From assembly GCA_003138485.1 (NCBI GenBank), contig PLGF01000093.1, forward strand, positions 1-36,400: a DNA stretch of 36,400 nt. Reading direction: 5' to 3'. This DNA is from Verrucomicrobiales bacterium. GTDB lineage: Bacteria > Verrucomicrobiota > Verrucomicrobiia > Limisphaerales > Palsa-1400. Shown one piece after another: positions 8,052 to 16,677 of this stretch (positions are counted from its first letter, which is position 1; every line of letters starts with the position of its first letter). The notes under the pieces were generated by a model. The model did no database searches and was not told where the DNA came from. It was given only the letters and a program-made list of their open reading frames with translations. Position numbers and translations under genes: made by a program.

Positions 8052-8981
8052 TCAGGCTTCAGGCTTTATTTCGCGCGCGGCGAGCAGTTGGGGGAGCAAT
8101 TGGCCGTTCTTGGGCACGAGCGTGATTTCACTCTTGCCTTCGATGATGTGTTCGGTCTCCAGAATCTCGAACATCGCCGCCGCAATCTCGGGGTCCCTCG
8201 AAATGTTTTCCAGCACCGCGCCGACAATTTGAGGGCGTACGGCTGCCGCCTTGGCGAACTCGATGGCCGCATGCCGCTCCGCCGTGCTGGTAATGATGCT
8301 GACTTGGTTGGCTCCGTCCTGCTTGATCGCCGATGTCACCTGCCGGAGGCGGTTGACGACCTTCTCTTCGATCCCTTTGATCATGGCCGAGTCGCGGAAG
8401 TGGACTTTGCGAATATAGACCGAGCCGAGTTGGTATCCCCATTCGCGCGAGGTGACCGAAACCTCCGCCCGCACCGTCTGGCTCATGGCGTGCCGATTTT
8501 CGAGCATGTCGGCCAGCTTCATGTTGCTCAGGCAGCGGACGGTGGAGTTGCTGACACTGGCCGAAAGGGACCCGCGCGGGTCGGCGTTCTTGAAGAGGTA
8601 GGCAACCGGGTCGCTGATATGCATCTCGTACCAGATGCTGATGCCCATGGGCGCGCCTTCCTCGGAATTGACCTGAGTGCTGCGGATGTATTCCTGGTCC
8701 AGCCGCAGATCAATTTCCTTGCACGATGCAAAGGGCGCTTTCCAGCCCATTCTGGCCCAAAGAAAATGCAATCCTGGCTCATCCAGGACAGCCACGACCT
8801 TTCCGAATAACATGTACACCTTGCACCGTCGCTCCTGAACGACCGTGTAGAAACCCAGCATCCGGGCCAGCCCCAGCAGGACCGGCTCAATCACGAACAT
8901 GGCCGCGAACATCACCATCGCGGCGGCGAAGAATTTAGTGACCGCGGACATCATCGTTACGGCAGCGAACAACTCACCCAC
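8052..8981 (-). CDS. SPFH/band-7 membrane protein, second of pair (309 aa)
   Basis: A stomatin/prohibitin/HflC-like protein. A hydrophobic N-terminal segment (about residues 13-42) anchors it. The band-7 domain follows (about 45-240), beginning YTVVQERRCKVYMLFGKVV, with a segment EWGYQLGSVYIRKVHF and then the alanine-rich helical region ERHAAIEFAKAAA typical of the family's coiled coil. Such proteins oligomerise into membrane scaffolds that modulate proteases or membrane order. The GTG start is chosen because GGAGG lies exactly 6 nt upstream; an ATG pair nine codons inside is the alternative. It overlaps the upstream SPFH gene by 8 nt, so translation is coupled and the two probably form a hetero-oligomer, as HflK and HflC do. 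The protease partner, if any, is not nearby. Confidence 0.86.
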   Translation of the reverse strand: MGELFAAVTMMSAVTKFFAAAMVMFAAMFVIEPVLLGLARMLGFYTVVQERRCKVYMLFGKVVAVLDEPGLHFLWARMGWKAPFASCKEIDLRLDQEYIRSTQVNSEEGAPMGISIWYEMHISDPVAYLFKNADPRGSLSASVSNSTVRCLSNMKLADMLENRHAMSQTVRAEVSVTSREWGYQLGSVYIRKVHFRDSAMIKGIEEKVVNRLRQVTSAIKQDGANQVSIITSTAERHAAIEFAKAAAVRPQIVGAVLENISRDPEIAAAMFEILETEHIIEGKSEITLVPKNGQLLPQLLAAREIKPEA

Positions 8982-9957
8982 GCGGCACCTCCAATATCAC
9001 CCGTTGCGCCTGAGTGAACAATTTGAGGCGCACGTTGCGAAGATACGCGCCCAGAACTCCGGGGCCGCTCTTTTTCAACTCCCCCAATTGCGCCGCGACC
9101 GCCGCCAGCGGTTCCGCCTCGGCCTGCGCCTTGAGCGTTTCGATCTCCACCGCCCGGTGTGATTGCACCAATTTCTGGTCCGCCCCGGCTTGCGCCAGGC
9201 TGATGTCCGAGGAAACCTGATTGTAAGCCGTATTGATGGCCGCCAGCGCCGATTCCACCTCCGCCGGCGGGTCGATCCCGGTGATGAGCGATGCGTCCAG
9301 CGCGATGCCGTAGCGTGCCGCCGATGAGGCGCACTCGCGATCCATGTGCTCGTTGATGTCGGGCAGATTCTTGCGCAGGTCGTTTATGGAAATGCCGATC
9401 ACCGGCGGAGCGCCGGGCGCCGCAGCAGCCGCAGCGGAGGGCGCCTCGAAATTGGCGATGCGTTCGCGCAACACCGAAATAAAATAGCCCATGACGTGGA
9501 CAATGGGCCGCTTCACTCCGAACAAGTAAGCGTAGAGGTTCTGCTCCGCCACCCTGAACCGGATCTGGCCCTTGAGACCGGTATTGAGCTGGTCCTTGGT
9601 GACCGCCTCCAGGGCCGTGCCCTGGTTATTGGCGTTGGGGTCCTCCGGGTCGTATGCCATGTTCATGGTCTGCGTGGCGATCGACGCCTTATGGACTTGT
9701 TCCCAAGGCCATTTGAAGTAAGGCCCGCCGGGCGGGATCACGCGCACTTGCGGACAGGAGTATCGTTCCCGTTCCTCCCCCAGCAGGCTGGCTGATATGG
9801 GGCTTTGCGCGGTCGTGGCCGTGCCAACCCGTTCCGCGCGGCCAAAGCTGGTTTTCACCGCCCGCTCATTTTGGTTGACCGTAAAAATTCCCCCCGCCAG
9901 GTAGCGCGCCAGAAACCACCCCGCAAACCCAAACAAGCAGCCGATGAGAATCTCCAT
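8974..9957 (-). CDS. SPFH/band-7 membrane protein, first of pair (327 aa)
   Basis: A second SPFH protein, upstream and translationally coupled to the first. The N-terminal membrane anchor (about residues 3-27) leads into FTVNQNERAVKTSFGRAERV, the usual start of an HflK-like band-7 domain. An Ala/Pro-rich insertion (about residues 173-185, SAAAAAAPGAPP) interrupts the domain. The later part carries the family pattern YGIALDASLITGIDPPAEV and a long alanine/glutamate-rich helix. Length is close to HflC/HflK-type proteins, but I would not assign either symbol on sequence alone. The ATG is preceded by a GAAAG at a workable distance. The neighbouring DoxX-like gene lies downstream of the ribosomal operon and 14 nt upstream of this gene. 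Confidence 0.86.
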   Translation of the reverse strand: MEILIGCLFGFAGWFLARYLAGGIFTVNQNERAVKTSFGRAERVGTATTAQSPISASLLGEERERYSCPQVRVIPPGGPYFKWPWEQVHKASIATQTMNMAYDPEDPNANNQGTALEAVTKDQLNTGLKGQIRFRVAEQNLYAYLFGVKRPIVHVMGYFISVLRERIANFEAPSAAAAAAPGAPPVIGISINDLRKNLPDINEHMDRECASSAARYGIALDASLITGIDPPAEVESALAAINTAYNQVSSDISLAQAGADQKLVQSHRAVEIETLKAQAEAEPLAAVAAQLGELKKSGPGVLGAYLRNVRLKLFTQAQRVILEVPRG

Positions 9958-9971
9958 AGGCTTTCAACCAA

Positions 9972-10346
9972 TCACCCTTGCATCAACCCTCCGAAGGCCC
10001 GCCGGTTTGCCCAAAGCACAAAGAGCGCCAGCACGGCGGTCACCAGTGCCAGCGGAAGCCCAGACGGTTCAAGAAAAATGTGAAACAGCAGAATGTTCAC
10101 GATCACCGGGCCTAAGAGTGTGAGTCCCAGCGGCACAAACCGCCCGAGCAGGCAGAGCGCGCCGCCGGCAATTTGCAGGACCGCCACGGCGTAAAAGTAG
10201 TGGCTCACGAAGAGCGCCTTCGTAAAATCGCCCGCCGGGCCTGGTGGCGGGGGCGGCATGGGAATGAAATGTAGAAACGCGTTCAGGCCGAATACCACAA
10301 AAACAAGTCCCAGCAGCGTCCGGGCGATGATGACGAGGACTTTCAT
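9972..10346 (-). CDS. DoxX-like membrane protein (124 aa)
   Basis: A four-helix membrane protein: segments near residues 4-22 (ARTLLGLVFVVFGLNAFLHF), 50-68, 70-88 and 98-114. The N-terminal R-x-L-L-G-L-x-F-V-x-F-G-L-N pattern and the length are those of the DoxX/DoxX-like family. These are quinone- or thiosulfate-linked in some archaea and part of oxidative-stress complexes in actinobacteria; here the role is unknown. A proline run (PMPPPPPGP, about residues 28-36) sits in the first loop. It ends 14 nt before the SPFH pair and starts 30 nt after rplS, so all three may be transcribed together. Confidence 0.82.
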   Translation of the reverse strand: MKVLVIIARTLLGLVFVVFGLNAFLHFIPMPPPPPGPAGDFTKALFVSHYFYAVAVLQIAGGALCLLGRFVPLGLTLLGPVIVNILLFHIFLEPSGLPLALVTAVLALFVLWANRRAFGGLMQG

Positions 10347-10376
10347 TAGCGCCAGGTGAGGGCTTTAGCCGGCCGG

Positions 10377-10829
10377 CTATTTCGCCTCGGCTGCGGCTGG
10401 CGCAACGGTTGGTCCCGCGGTTGGCGCAACGGATGCCATAGTTGGGGCGGCGTTTGGCGCAGCGGATGGCGTGGTTCGGCCTTCCCGCTCCTTGACCAGC
10501 GTGGCGCCCTTGCCGATGCGCTGGCGCAGGTAGGTCAGTTTGGCCCGGCGCACGGAGCCTTTGCGTTCAATCTCCACTTTGTCGATGCGCGGCGAATGCA
10601 AAGGGAAGATGCGCTCGACTCCTTCGCCGTAGCTGATGCGCCGCACCGTGAAGGTGGAATTCAGCCCGTGCCCCCGGCGGCCAATGACGACGCCGGAAAA
10701 AATCTGGATGCGTTCCTTGTCGCCTTCGATGACTTTGGTGTGGACCCGCACGGTGTCGCCAACCCCGAAATCCGAGACGCCTTTGCGATACTGCTCCGAT
10801 TCAATTTTGTCTAATAATGCCTGGTTCAT
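10377..10829 (-). CDS. rplS: 50S ribosomal protein L19 with C-terminal tail
   Basis: L19 lies at the interface of the two ribosomal subunits. The conserved core is clear: [60 protein letters not shown] and [16 protein letters not shown]. The ATG at 10829 is chosen because it begins the normal L19 N-terminus ([10 protein letters not shown]); a longer frame upstream overlaps trmD and is not L19-like. The protein is 150 residues, against about 115-120 in most bacteria. The extra roughly 32 residues are an Ala/Pro/Thr-rich low-complexity tail after KEREGRTTP. It is the last gene of rpsP-khpA-trmD-rplS, starting 10 nt after trmD. Confidence 0.96.
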   Translation of the reverse strand: MNQALLDKIESEQYRKGVSDFGVGDTVRVHTKVIEGDKERIQIFSGVVIGRRGHGLNSTFTVRRISYGEGVERIFPLHSPRIDKVEIERKGSVRRAKLTYLRQRIGKGATLVKEREGRTTPSAAPNAAPTMASVAPTAGPTVAPAAAEAK

Positions 10830-10839
10830 AAATTCTCTT

Positions 10840-11526
10840 TCATTGCTCAGTCTGCTTCTTGCGCCACAAGTCCGGCCGTCGCGTCTGCGTCCGCAAATCC
10901 GCCTGTTCCCGGCGCCATTTCTCGATCTCCGCATGGTTGCCGGATAAGAGCACCGCCGGCACCTTCAGCCCCCGAAACTCCGCCGGCCGCGTAAACTGCG
11001 GGTACTCCAGCAACCCCTGGCTGAAAGACTCGTCCACCGAACTCTGGTCGTCCCCCAGCGCGCCCGGCAGCAGGCGCGTCACCGCGTCGATCAGCACCAT
11101 CGCCGCCAGCGACCCGTTGGTCAGGACGTAATCGCCGATGGATAACTCGTCATCGGCCACTTCCTGGCGGACCCGTTCATCGACGCCTTCATAAGCGCCG
11201 CAAATCAAAAGCAGATTCTCCTGCCGCGCCAGTTCCCGCGCCGCGCTTTGGTCAAATGACCGCCCGACCGGCGACATCAATATCACCCTGGTTCCCTCCT
11301 CCGCCAAAGCTTCGACGGCTTCAAAGATCGGCTCCGGCTTCAACACCATGCCCGGACCGCCGCCAAAGGGCCTGTCATCGACCGTCTTGTAGTTGTCGTG
11401 GGTGTAATCGCGCAGATTATGCACCCGCAAATCCAACAGCCCCTTCTTTCGGGCGCGCTGGACAATGCTCACGTCGATCGGTCCCGTGAACATCTCCGGG
11501 AACAAAGTGAGCAAATCAATTCTCAA
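10840..11526 (-). CDS. trmD: tRNA (guanine-N1)-methyltransferase TrmD
   Basis: TrmD transfers a methyl group from S-adenosylmethionine to N1 of G37 next to the anticodon, preventing +1 frameshifting. Visible signatures are the N-terminal [33 protein letters not shown] and the knot region [20 protein letters not shown] then leads into [15 protein letters not shown] and the C-terminal [15 protein letters not shown] and [12 protein letters not shown]. The usual GDYVLSGGE is GDYVLTNGS here, a substitution in the cofactor-binding knot. At 228 residues it is slightly shorter than the 240-255 usual length. Its ATG overlaps the khpA stop by 4 nt (ATGA), so the two are translationally coupled. Confidence 0.97.
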   Translation of the reverse strand: MRIDLLTLFPEMFTGPIDVSIVQRARKKGLLDLRVHNLRDYTHDNYKTVDDRPFGGGPGMVLKPEPIFEAVEALAEEGTRVILMSPVGRSFDQSAARELARQENLLLICGAYEGVDERVRQEVADDELSIGDYVLTNGSLAAMVLIDAVTRLLPGALGDDQSSVDESFSQGLLEYPQFTRPAEFRGLKVPAVLLSGNHAEIEKWRREQADLRTQTRRPDLWRKKQTEQ

Positions 11527-11774
11527 GCTTTTGCCGCCGGTGTGTCCTCGACGATTTCAAGCGTGCAGCGCAATGCCTTCTTCGCGCTGCCCGCCACCAG
11601 CAGAGAGCGGATGGCGTTGATCGTCATCCCCTGCCGTCCAATGATCTTTCCCACGTCGTCAGGATGCAGCCGCAATTCATAGATCGTCACCGCGTCCCTG
11701 GCCACCGGCGTCACGGTGACGGACTCAGGATGCTGCACCAGCCCTTTGACCAGATATTCGAGAAAGGCCTGCAT
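11523..11774 (-). CDS. khpA: KH-domain RNA-binding protein KhpA
   Basis: An 83-residue protein that is a single type-II KH domain. The GxxG-containing loop is visible as [20 protein letters not shown] (about residues 39-58), preceded by YELRLHP and followed by a basic RCTLEIVED strand. KhpA proteins bind RNA, often with KhpB, and usually sit between rpsP and trmD, as here. Spacing is 12 nt from rpsP and a 4-nt overlap with trmD. rimM, which normally lies between khpA and trmD, is absent. Confidence 0.95.
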   Translation of the reverse strand: MQAFLEYLVKGLVQHPESVTVTPVARDAVTIYELRLHPDDVGKIIGRQGMTINAIRSLLVAGSAKKALRCTLEIVEDTPAAKA

Positions 11775-11786
11775 CTGCCCTCCATT

Positions 11787-12041
11787 CTAGGCCGCCGGGG
11801 CGGCCTTGCTTTGTTTCTTGATAAAACTGGCAACTGTCTCGCTGGGTTGCGCCCCCTGGCTGACCCAATACTTGGCCCGCTCCAGGTTCAGGGTGCAATT
11901 GTCGCCCTGCTTGAGGGGACGGTAGCTGCCGATTTGCTCGATGAATTTGCCATCCCGCGGACTGCGCGCGTCGGCCACAACAATGCGATAATAAGGAGCG
12001 TTCTTGGCTCCCACGCGTTTTAATCGAATTCTAACTGACAT
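11787..12041 (-). CDS. rpsP: 30S ribosomal protein S16
   Basis: S16 is a primary-to-secondary assembly protein of the 30S body. The 84-residue product shows the whole family pattern: SVRIRLKRVGAKNAPYYRIV, VADARSPRDGKFIEQIGSY and LERAKYWVSQGAQPSETV, then a short Lys/Ala tail. It is the first gene of the four-gene ribosomal/tRNA-modification operon. A well-spaced -35/-10 pair lies about 80-105 nt upstream. Confidence 0.97.
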   Translation of the reverse strand: MSVRIRLKRVGAKNAPYYRIVVADARSPRDGKFIEQIGSYRPLKQGDNCTLNLERAKYWVSQGAQPSETVASFIKKQSKAAPAA

Positions 12042-12118
12042 AGTTCAAGCCTGTTGTGGCGGCGGCGAGCCACGTATTCAACCGCCCGCCGCTCCCGCGG
12101 CGTCCAAAAAGGTTGGGC

Positions 12119-12147
12119 AGCATATTCTCCCCCTCCCGCCTTTGCAA
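12119..12147 (-). promoter_or_regulatory. Probable sigma-70 promoter of the rpsP operon
   Basis: On the minus strand TTGCAA (complement of 12142-12147) and TATGCT (complement of 12119-12124) are separated by exactly 17 bp, and lie about 80 nt upstream of the rpsP ATG. Both hexamers match four of six consensus positions. The region also lies just past the end of the SNF2 helicase gene on the same strand, so some read-through transcription is possible. Confidence 0.5.
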
Positions 12148-12204
12148 GCACCCTTTTGCAACAATTTTGGCGCCGCCGAATCGCCGTCCATTCCCGGCGC
12201 CTGC

Positions 12205-15200
12205 TCAATCTTCCGCAAAGAGATATTCCAGGTCTGTCTCCGACAAATTGCGCGCGAAACCCTCTTCGCCCAGCACGTCGGCGATGGTCTGGGCTTTGCG
12301 CTGCTGCAATTCCCAAATCTTCTCCTCGACCGTCCCAGGAGCAATCAGCCGGTAGGCGTTGACCGTCAACGTCTGACCAATCCGGTGCGAACGGTCAATG
12401 GCCTGCGCCTCAACGGCCGGGTTCCACCACGGATCGTACAAGACCACGTTGCTCGCCGTCGTCAGGTTCAGTCCCGTCCCCGCGGCGCGCAGGCTGAGCA
12501 GAAAAACCGCGCCGTTGGGATCGTCCTGGAAAGCCTGCATCACGGCCTGGCGGTCTTTGGTTTTGCCTGTCAGGAGATGCGTGCGAATCTGGCGGGCGGC
12601 GCATTCCTTTTCCAGGAGCTTGAGCATCCGCACAAACTGGCTGAAGAGGAGCACTTTTTGGTTCCCGGCCAGCAAGGGCTCCAGCAATTCAAAGAGCGTC
12701 TCCGTTTTGCCGGACGCGGCGTCATTGCCGACCAGGGACGGATGACAGCAAACCTGCCTCAGGCGCGTCAAGGCGGCCAGGACATGGATGGTGCTGGCCC
12801 GGACGCCGCGTTGGGCGACCGTGTTCATCACCTGTTCACGGCTGCGCCGCAGTTCCGCGATGTAAAGCTTGCGTTGCGCCTCGCCCAGTTCGCAATCGCG
12901 CCGCAACTCGATTCGATCTGGCAAATCGCGCGCCACGTCCCGCTTCAGCCGGCGCAACAGGAGAGGGCGCATTTTCGCCGCCAGACGCCGGCAGGCGATG
13001 CGCTGCTCGTCGGCCGCGTTTTCCCCGCGCGGCTCATACTTCTCGCGGAACCTGGCCTGGGTGCCCAGGTAGCCGGGCTGGATGAAATCCACGATGCTCC
13101 AGAGGTCCAGCAGGCGGTTTTCCAACGGCGTTCCCGTCAGCGCCAGGCGCTGGCTGGCCTGCAACTGTTTGACTGACACCGTGATTTGCGCGTCGGGATT
13201 CTTGATGAACTGCGCCTCGTCCAGGATGACAACGCGGAAGGTAAAACGCTGAAGCGCTTCCAGGTCGCGGCGCAACAAGGCGTAATTGGTCACGATCAAG
13301 TCGTGTTCGGGAATCTGCTTGCGTAAATTGTGGCGCGCCGCGCCGCTCTCCAGCACGAGCACCTTGAGGGCCGGCGTGAACCGGTTGGCTTCCCGCAGCC
13401 AATTGTGGAGCACGGAGGCCGGGCAGATCACCAGGGCGGGCTTGCTCTGCCGCTCGCTGGCCTTCAACCAGGCCACCCACAGCAACGTCTGCAACGTCTT
13501 CCCCAATCCCATGTCGTCGGCCAGAATTCCCCCCAATTTGTGCCGCGTCAAATGGCACAGAAAACTGAAACCTTCCCGCTGATACGGCCGCAATTCCCCC
13601 TGCACGCCTTCGGGCAGCGGCGTGACTGGAATCCCGCGGAATTCGCCCAGGCGCCGGCGCAAAGCCTCTCCCTCCGGCGTGTCCCCGAACCGCTTCAACC
13701 CCTCCTCGTCGAGGTGCGCCGCGTGTTCCAAGCCCAGCCGTTGCGGCACGGGCATCAGGCCGTCCACCCCCAAATCGGCGAACATTTCATGAGCCTCTTG
13801 CACCGCCGCCGCGTCCAGTTGCATCCAGCCCGCGTCCGGCAATTTGACGAACCGCCCCGTCGCCGTGGCCAGCCTCTGCAAATCCGCCGGCGTCAGCTTG
13901 ATCCCCTCGGCTTCCCATTGGGCCGATACTGAAAACCAGTCGATGCCGCTCCCTTGGACGACCAGGCGCGGACGCAGCGGACGCGGCGCAATGAACAACC
14001 GGTGAAAGGCCGGGTTGCCAAGGTATTCGGCCTCCTGCGGGCGCTCCGGCCAGGCCGCCGCCAATCGCGCCGGAAAATTATCGTTCGCATCGCCCACCCA
14101 GGTGCCTGGTTCAGCCGCAAACCAGTCCAGTTGGCGCAACCATTGCGTCGCGCGTTCCAGCCGCGGGTCATCCAGGAGCGACGGCCTTCCGGTCATATCG
14201 ACCCGCGGATCGTCGCACTCCCATTCCTGCCCGTTCCAATGCCACTGGCCGCCCTCTCCCTCGGCCTGCGCCAGCAACCGCAATCGCACAACGTCATCCA
14301 CCAACTCAAATACAAACCGCGGCCGCGCCGCGTGCAGGACGCACAACTGGCCCCAATCCACCTGCGCCGCGGTCCGCGCCTTGCGCAATTGAGTCAAGAG
14401 TCGATGGCTCAATTTGCTCACCGGCAGCATCTGCTTCTTGGCCCACGCATTGAGCAATTCGTCCGGCGGCGTCTCGCGCAACAAATAGAATACATTCCCC
14501 ACCAGCGCCATCGCCGGACGCCCCCCAAAGAACTTGACCGCGCTCAACGGATGCCCTTCCCCTCCCGGCAGCGTCAACTGATGCGTGAAACACAACTCGT
14601 TATGGACCATCTCCAAGTGTGGCATCAACTCCGTCACGCGCCCGTCAAAGACAATCGGCTGGTCGCCCGAGGCCATGCGCAGGCGCCCTTTGCCGCCCCA
14701 GCGCACCAGCCAGTCGAACAACTCCATCCCCGTCAAAACCAATGACTCCCACAACCCTTCCGGGTCCGCGTGGCTCTGCGCCAGCCATTGGATGAATTCC
14801 CAGTCCTCCTCCGAAAACAGCTCCTGTTCGTGCCCGGCCCGCGCCGCAATATCCGCCACTTCGTTCATCGTTTTGGCCTTCTCCCCCGTCCGCTGGCGCG
14901 AGACGTAAAAGGCCACCGACAACCCGTGCCACGCCGAGTCCTCGCCCATCGCCTTGGGTTCGCAGGCGACCCGGATGACGGCGCGGGGCGTCTCCAGGCG
15001 CGCCGGCAGGGTGGGAAAGTGCCACTGCTCAAGCTGCCGGACCAGTTGCTGCTCCTTCTCCGCATCCTCGATCTCCGCAAACCGCTTCAGATTCGCGTGC
15101 GCCTGCAATTCCGTCGGCAACGGCCGCTTGAACCGCAGAAACAGGATCGCCGTCTCCTCCAGCCGCTTCTTTCCCTGGGTCGATACCAGCCGCGACCACC

Positions 15201-15462
15201 ATTCATGCGACCCGAAGTCCTTGCGCGAAAGTGACAGCTTCTCGAAGTAATCCTCCAGCAACAACCAGGCCCTTTGCGGGTCGCTGCAATCGGCGAAAAC
15301 GTTCAGCAACTCGGTGCGCTCCGCCACGACCGCCTTGGAGTCGGAAAGCTCACGGCGCAAGTCCGCCTGCGGCCCGTACGCCTTGGCCAGCACCGTGTGA
15401 TGGGCGTCGTACTTGGTCGTATTGCCCGACGCCGCGACATTGGTTTTGCGCGATATTTTCAA
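12205..15462 (-). CDS. SNF2/Swi2-family ATPase/helicase (1085 aa)
   Basis: A double-stranded-DNA translocase of the SNF2 superfamily (RapA/HepA-like SF2). The C-terminal half holds the motor. Motif I is LADDMGLGKTLQTLLW near residue 650, motif II VVILDEAQFIKNPDA near 747, and motif III LALTGTPLENRLLDLW follows. The C lobe has LLFSQFVRMLKLLEKE, FLLSLRAAGTGLNLTTA, VLYDPWWNPAVE and DRSHRIGQTLTVNAYRLI near 1024. The first roughly 600 residues resemble the poorly characterised N-terminal region of bacterial SNF2 proteins. I see no clear CxC zinc-binding SWIM motif there. No methyltransferase, nuclease or PLD gene is adjacent, so a DISARM- or Dnd-like defence role is not supported. Transcription repair or polymerase recycling is possible. 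Confidence 0.92.
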   Translation of the reverse strand: MKISRKTNVAASGNTTKYDAHHTVLAKAYGPQADLRRELSDSKAVVAERTELLNVFADCSDPQRAWLLLEDYFEKLSLSRKDFGSHEWWSRLVSTQGKKRLEETAILFLRFKRPLPTELQAHANLKRFAEIEDAEKEQQLVRQLEQWHFPTLPARLETPRAVIRVACEPKAMGEDSAWHGLSVAFYVSRQRTGEKAKTMNEVADIAARAGHEQELFSEEDWEFIQWLAQSHADPEGLWESLVLTGMELFDWLVRWGGKGRLRMASGDQPIVFDGRVTELMPHLEMVHNELCFTHQLTLPGGEGHPLSAVKFFGGRPAMALVGNVFYLLRETPPDELLNAWAKKQMLPVSKLSHRLLTQLRKARTAAQVDWGQLCVLHAARPRFVFELVDDVVRLRLLAQAEGEGGQWHWNGQEWECDDPRVDMTGRPSLLDDPRLERATQWLRQLDWFAAEPGTWVGDANDNFPARLAAAWPERPQEAEYLGNPAFHRLFIAPRPLRPRLVVQGSGIDWFSVSAQWEAEGIKLTPADLQRLATATGRFVKLPDAGWMQLDAAAVQEAHEMFADLGVDGLMPVPQRLGLEHAAHLDEEGLKRFGDTPEGEALRRRLGEFRGIPVTPLPEGVQGELRPYQREGFSFLCHLTRHKLGGILADDMGLGKTLQTLLWVAWLKASERQSKPALVICPASVLHNWLREANRFTPALKVLVLESGAARHNLRKQIPEHDLIVTNYALLRRDLEALQRFTFRVVILDEAQFIKNPDAQITVSVKQLQASQRLALTGTPLENRLLDLWSIVDFIQPGYLGTQARFREKYEPRGENAADEQRIACRRLAAKMRPLLLRRLKRDVARDLPDRIELRRDCELGEAQRKLYIAELRRSREQVMNTVAQRGVRASTIHVLAALTRLRQVCCHPSLVGNDAASGKTETLFELLEPLLAGNQKVLLFSQFVRMLKLLEKECAARQIRTHLLTGKTKDRQAVMQAFQDDPNGAVFLLSLRAAGTGLNLTTASNVVLYDPWWNPAVEAQAIDRSHRIGQTLTVNAYRLIAPGTVEEKIWELQQRKAQTIADVLGEEGFARNLSETDLEYLFAED

Positions 15463-15540
15463 TCTATGAGCCTGTGCATGAACCAGCGCTTAATCACGAC
15501 ACAATCCACCGTCCGCCGTCAATAGAAATCCGAAAAAAAG

Positions 15541-15546
15541 TTGACA
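15541..15546 (+). promoter_or_regulatory. Isolated TTGACA -35-like box
   Basis: A perfect TTGACA sits 48 nt before the proposed galM start, in the 132-bp gap between the divergent SNF2 and galM genes. No good -10 hexamer occurs 16-18 bp downstream, so it is only a candidate. Confidence 0.2.
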
Positions 15547-15594
15547 TCCGCGCGCGATTGTCCTTTCCTGCCAGCCAGTGAATTATTGAAAATT

Positions 15595-16677
15595 ATGCCT
15601 CGAACCGCATCTCCATCCTCGTCCGTTGCCGGCGTTGTCCGCGCATCGTTTGGTAAAACCTTGGACGGCGCACCCGTTGACCTTTTCACCTTGCGCAATG
15701 CCAACGGTGTCGAAGCTCGCATCACCAACTTCGGCGGCATCCTGGTTTCCTTGACCGCCCCCGACCGCCAGGGCCGGATGGCGGACATCGTTCTCGGTCA
15801 CGACAGCATCGACGCATACCTGGTTCAAGGCCCTTACTTGGGCGCGTTGATCGGCCGCTACGGCAACCGCATCGCCAAGGCAAAATTCACCCTCAACGGC
15901 GTCACCTATTCCCTGGCCGCCAACAACGGGACCAACTCCCTCCACGGCGGCATCAAGGGCTTCGACAAAGTCCTCTGGAACGCCAGTCCCAAACAGGCCC
16001 CGATGGGTCCCTCCCTCGAACTGACGTATCTGAGCAAGGATGGCGAGGAAGGCTTTCCAGGCGCGCTGCAAGTCACCGCCCTCTACACGCTCACCGCCGC
16101 CAATGAATTGTCCCTGGATTTCACCGCCACCACGGACCGCGACACCGTCGTCAATCTGACCCAGCATTCCTATTTCAACCTCGCCGGCCAGGGCGACATT
16201 TTGGGCCACCAGGTTTATATCGACGCGGACCGCATGCTGCCGGTGGACGCCAACCTCATTCCGACAGGCGAACTTCGCCCTGTCGCGGGAACTCCCTTCG
16301 ATTTCCGCCAGCCCGCCGCCGCCGGCTCGCGCATCGGCCAGAACGACGACCAGTTGAAATTCGGGGGCGGCTACGATCACAACTTTGTTCTCAACCACAC
16401 AGCCGGCCGCCTCGACTTGGCCGCGCGCGTCACCGATCCCGCATCGGGCCGCGTCCTGGAACTCCTCACCACCGCTCCGGGCGTTCAATTCTACACCGGC
16501 AACAACCTCAACGGGATCAAGGGAAAAGGCGGGCGCCTCTATCAACGCCGCGACGCCCTTTGCCTGGAACCCCAGCACTTCCCGGATTCCCCCAACCAGC
16601 CCAAATTCCCCAGCGTCGTCCTCAAGCCTGGACAGGTCTATCGCCATACGATTGTCTTCCGGCTCTCCGCCCACTGA
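15595..16677 (+). CDS. galM: Galactose mutarotase (aldose 1-epimerase)
   Basis: Interconverts alpha and beta anomers of galactose and other aldoses, feeding the Leloir pathway. Conserved elements are GVEARITNFGGILVSLTAPD, GALIGRYGNRIAKAKF, NNGTNSLHGGIKGFDKVLW (first catalytic His region), NLTQHSYFNLAGQG (second His), YDHNFVLNH, and CLEPQHFPDSPNQPKFPS. The last contains the catalytic Glu. I place the start at the ATG at 15595, giving 360 residues; an in-frame start at 15541 would add 18 non-conserved residues and has no better ribosome-binding site. No signal peptide is apparent, so it should act in the cytoplasm. It is not next to other galactose genes. A perfect GC stem-loop follows the stop codon by 16 nt. 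Confidence 0.94.
   Translation: MPRTASPSSSVAGVVRASFGKTLDGAPVDLFTLRNANGVEARITNFGGILVSLTAPDRQGRMADIVLGHDSIDAYLVQGPYLGALIGRYGNRIAKAKFTLNGVTYSLAANNGTNSLHGGIKGFDKVLWNASPKQAPMGPSLELTYLSKDGEEGFPGALQVTALYTLTAANELSLDFTATTDRDTVVNLTQHSYFNLAGQGDILGHQVYIDADRMLPVDANLIPTGELRPVAGTPFDFRQPAAAGSRIGQNDDQLKFGGGYDHNFVLNHTAGRLDLAARVTDPASGRVLELLTTAPGVQFYTGNNLNGIKGKGGRLYQRRDALCLEPQHFPDSPNQPKFPSVVLKPGQVYRHTIVFRLSAH

Noticed and set aside
10830-10934. 35-codon upstream extension of rplS
   Set aside because: It overlaps trmD and has no similarity to L19; the ATG at 10829 begins the conserved N-terminus.
12205-15462. SNF2 protein as part of a DISARM, Dnd or similar defence system
   Set aside because: No methyltransferase, PLD nuclease, DUF1998 or Dnd gene is nearby; flanks are housekeeping genes.
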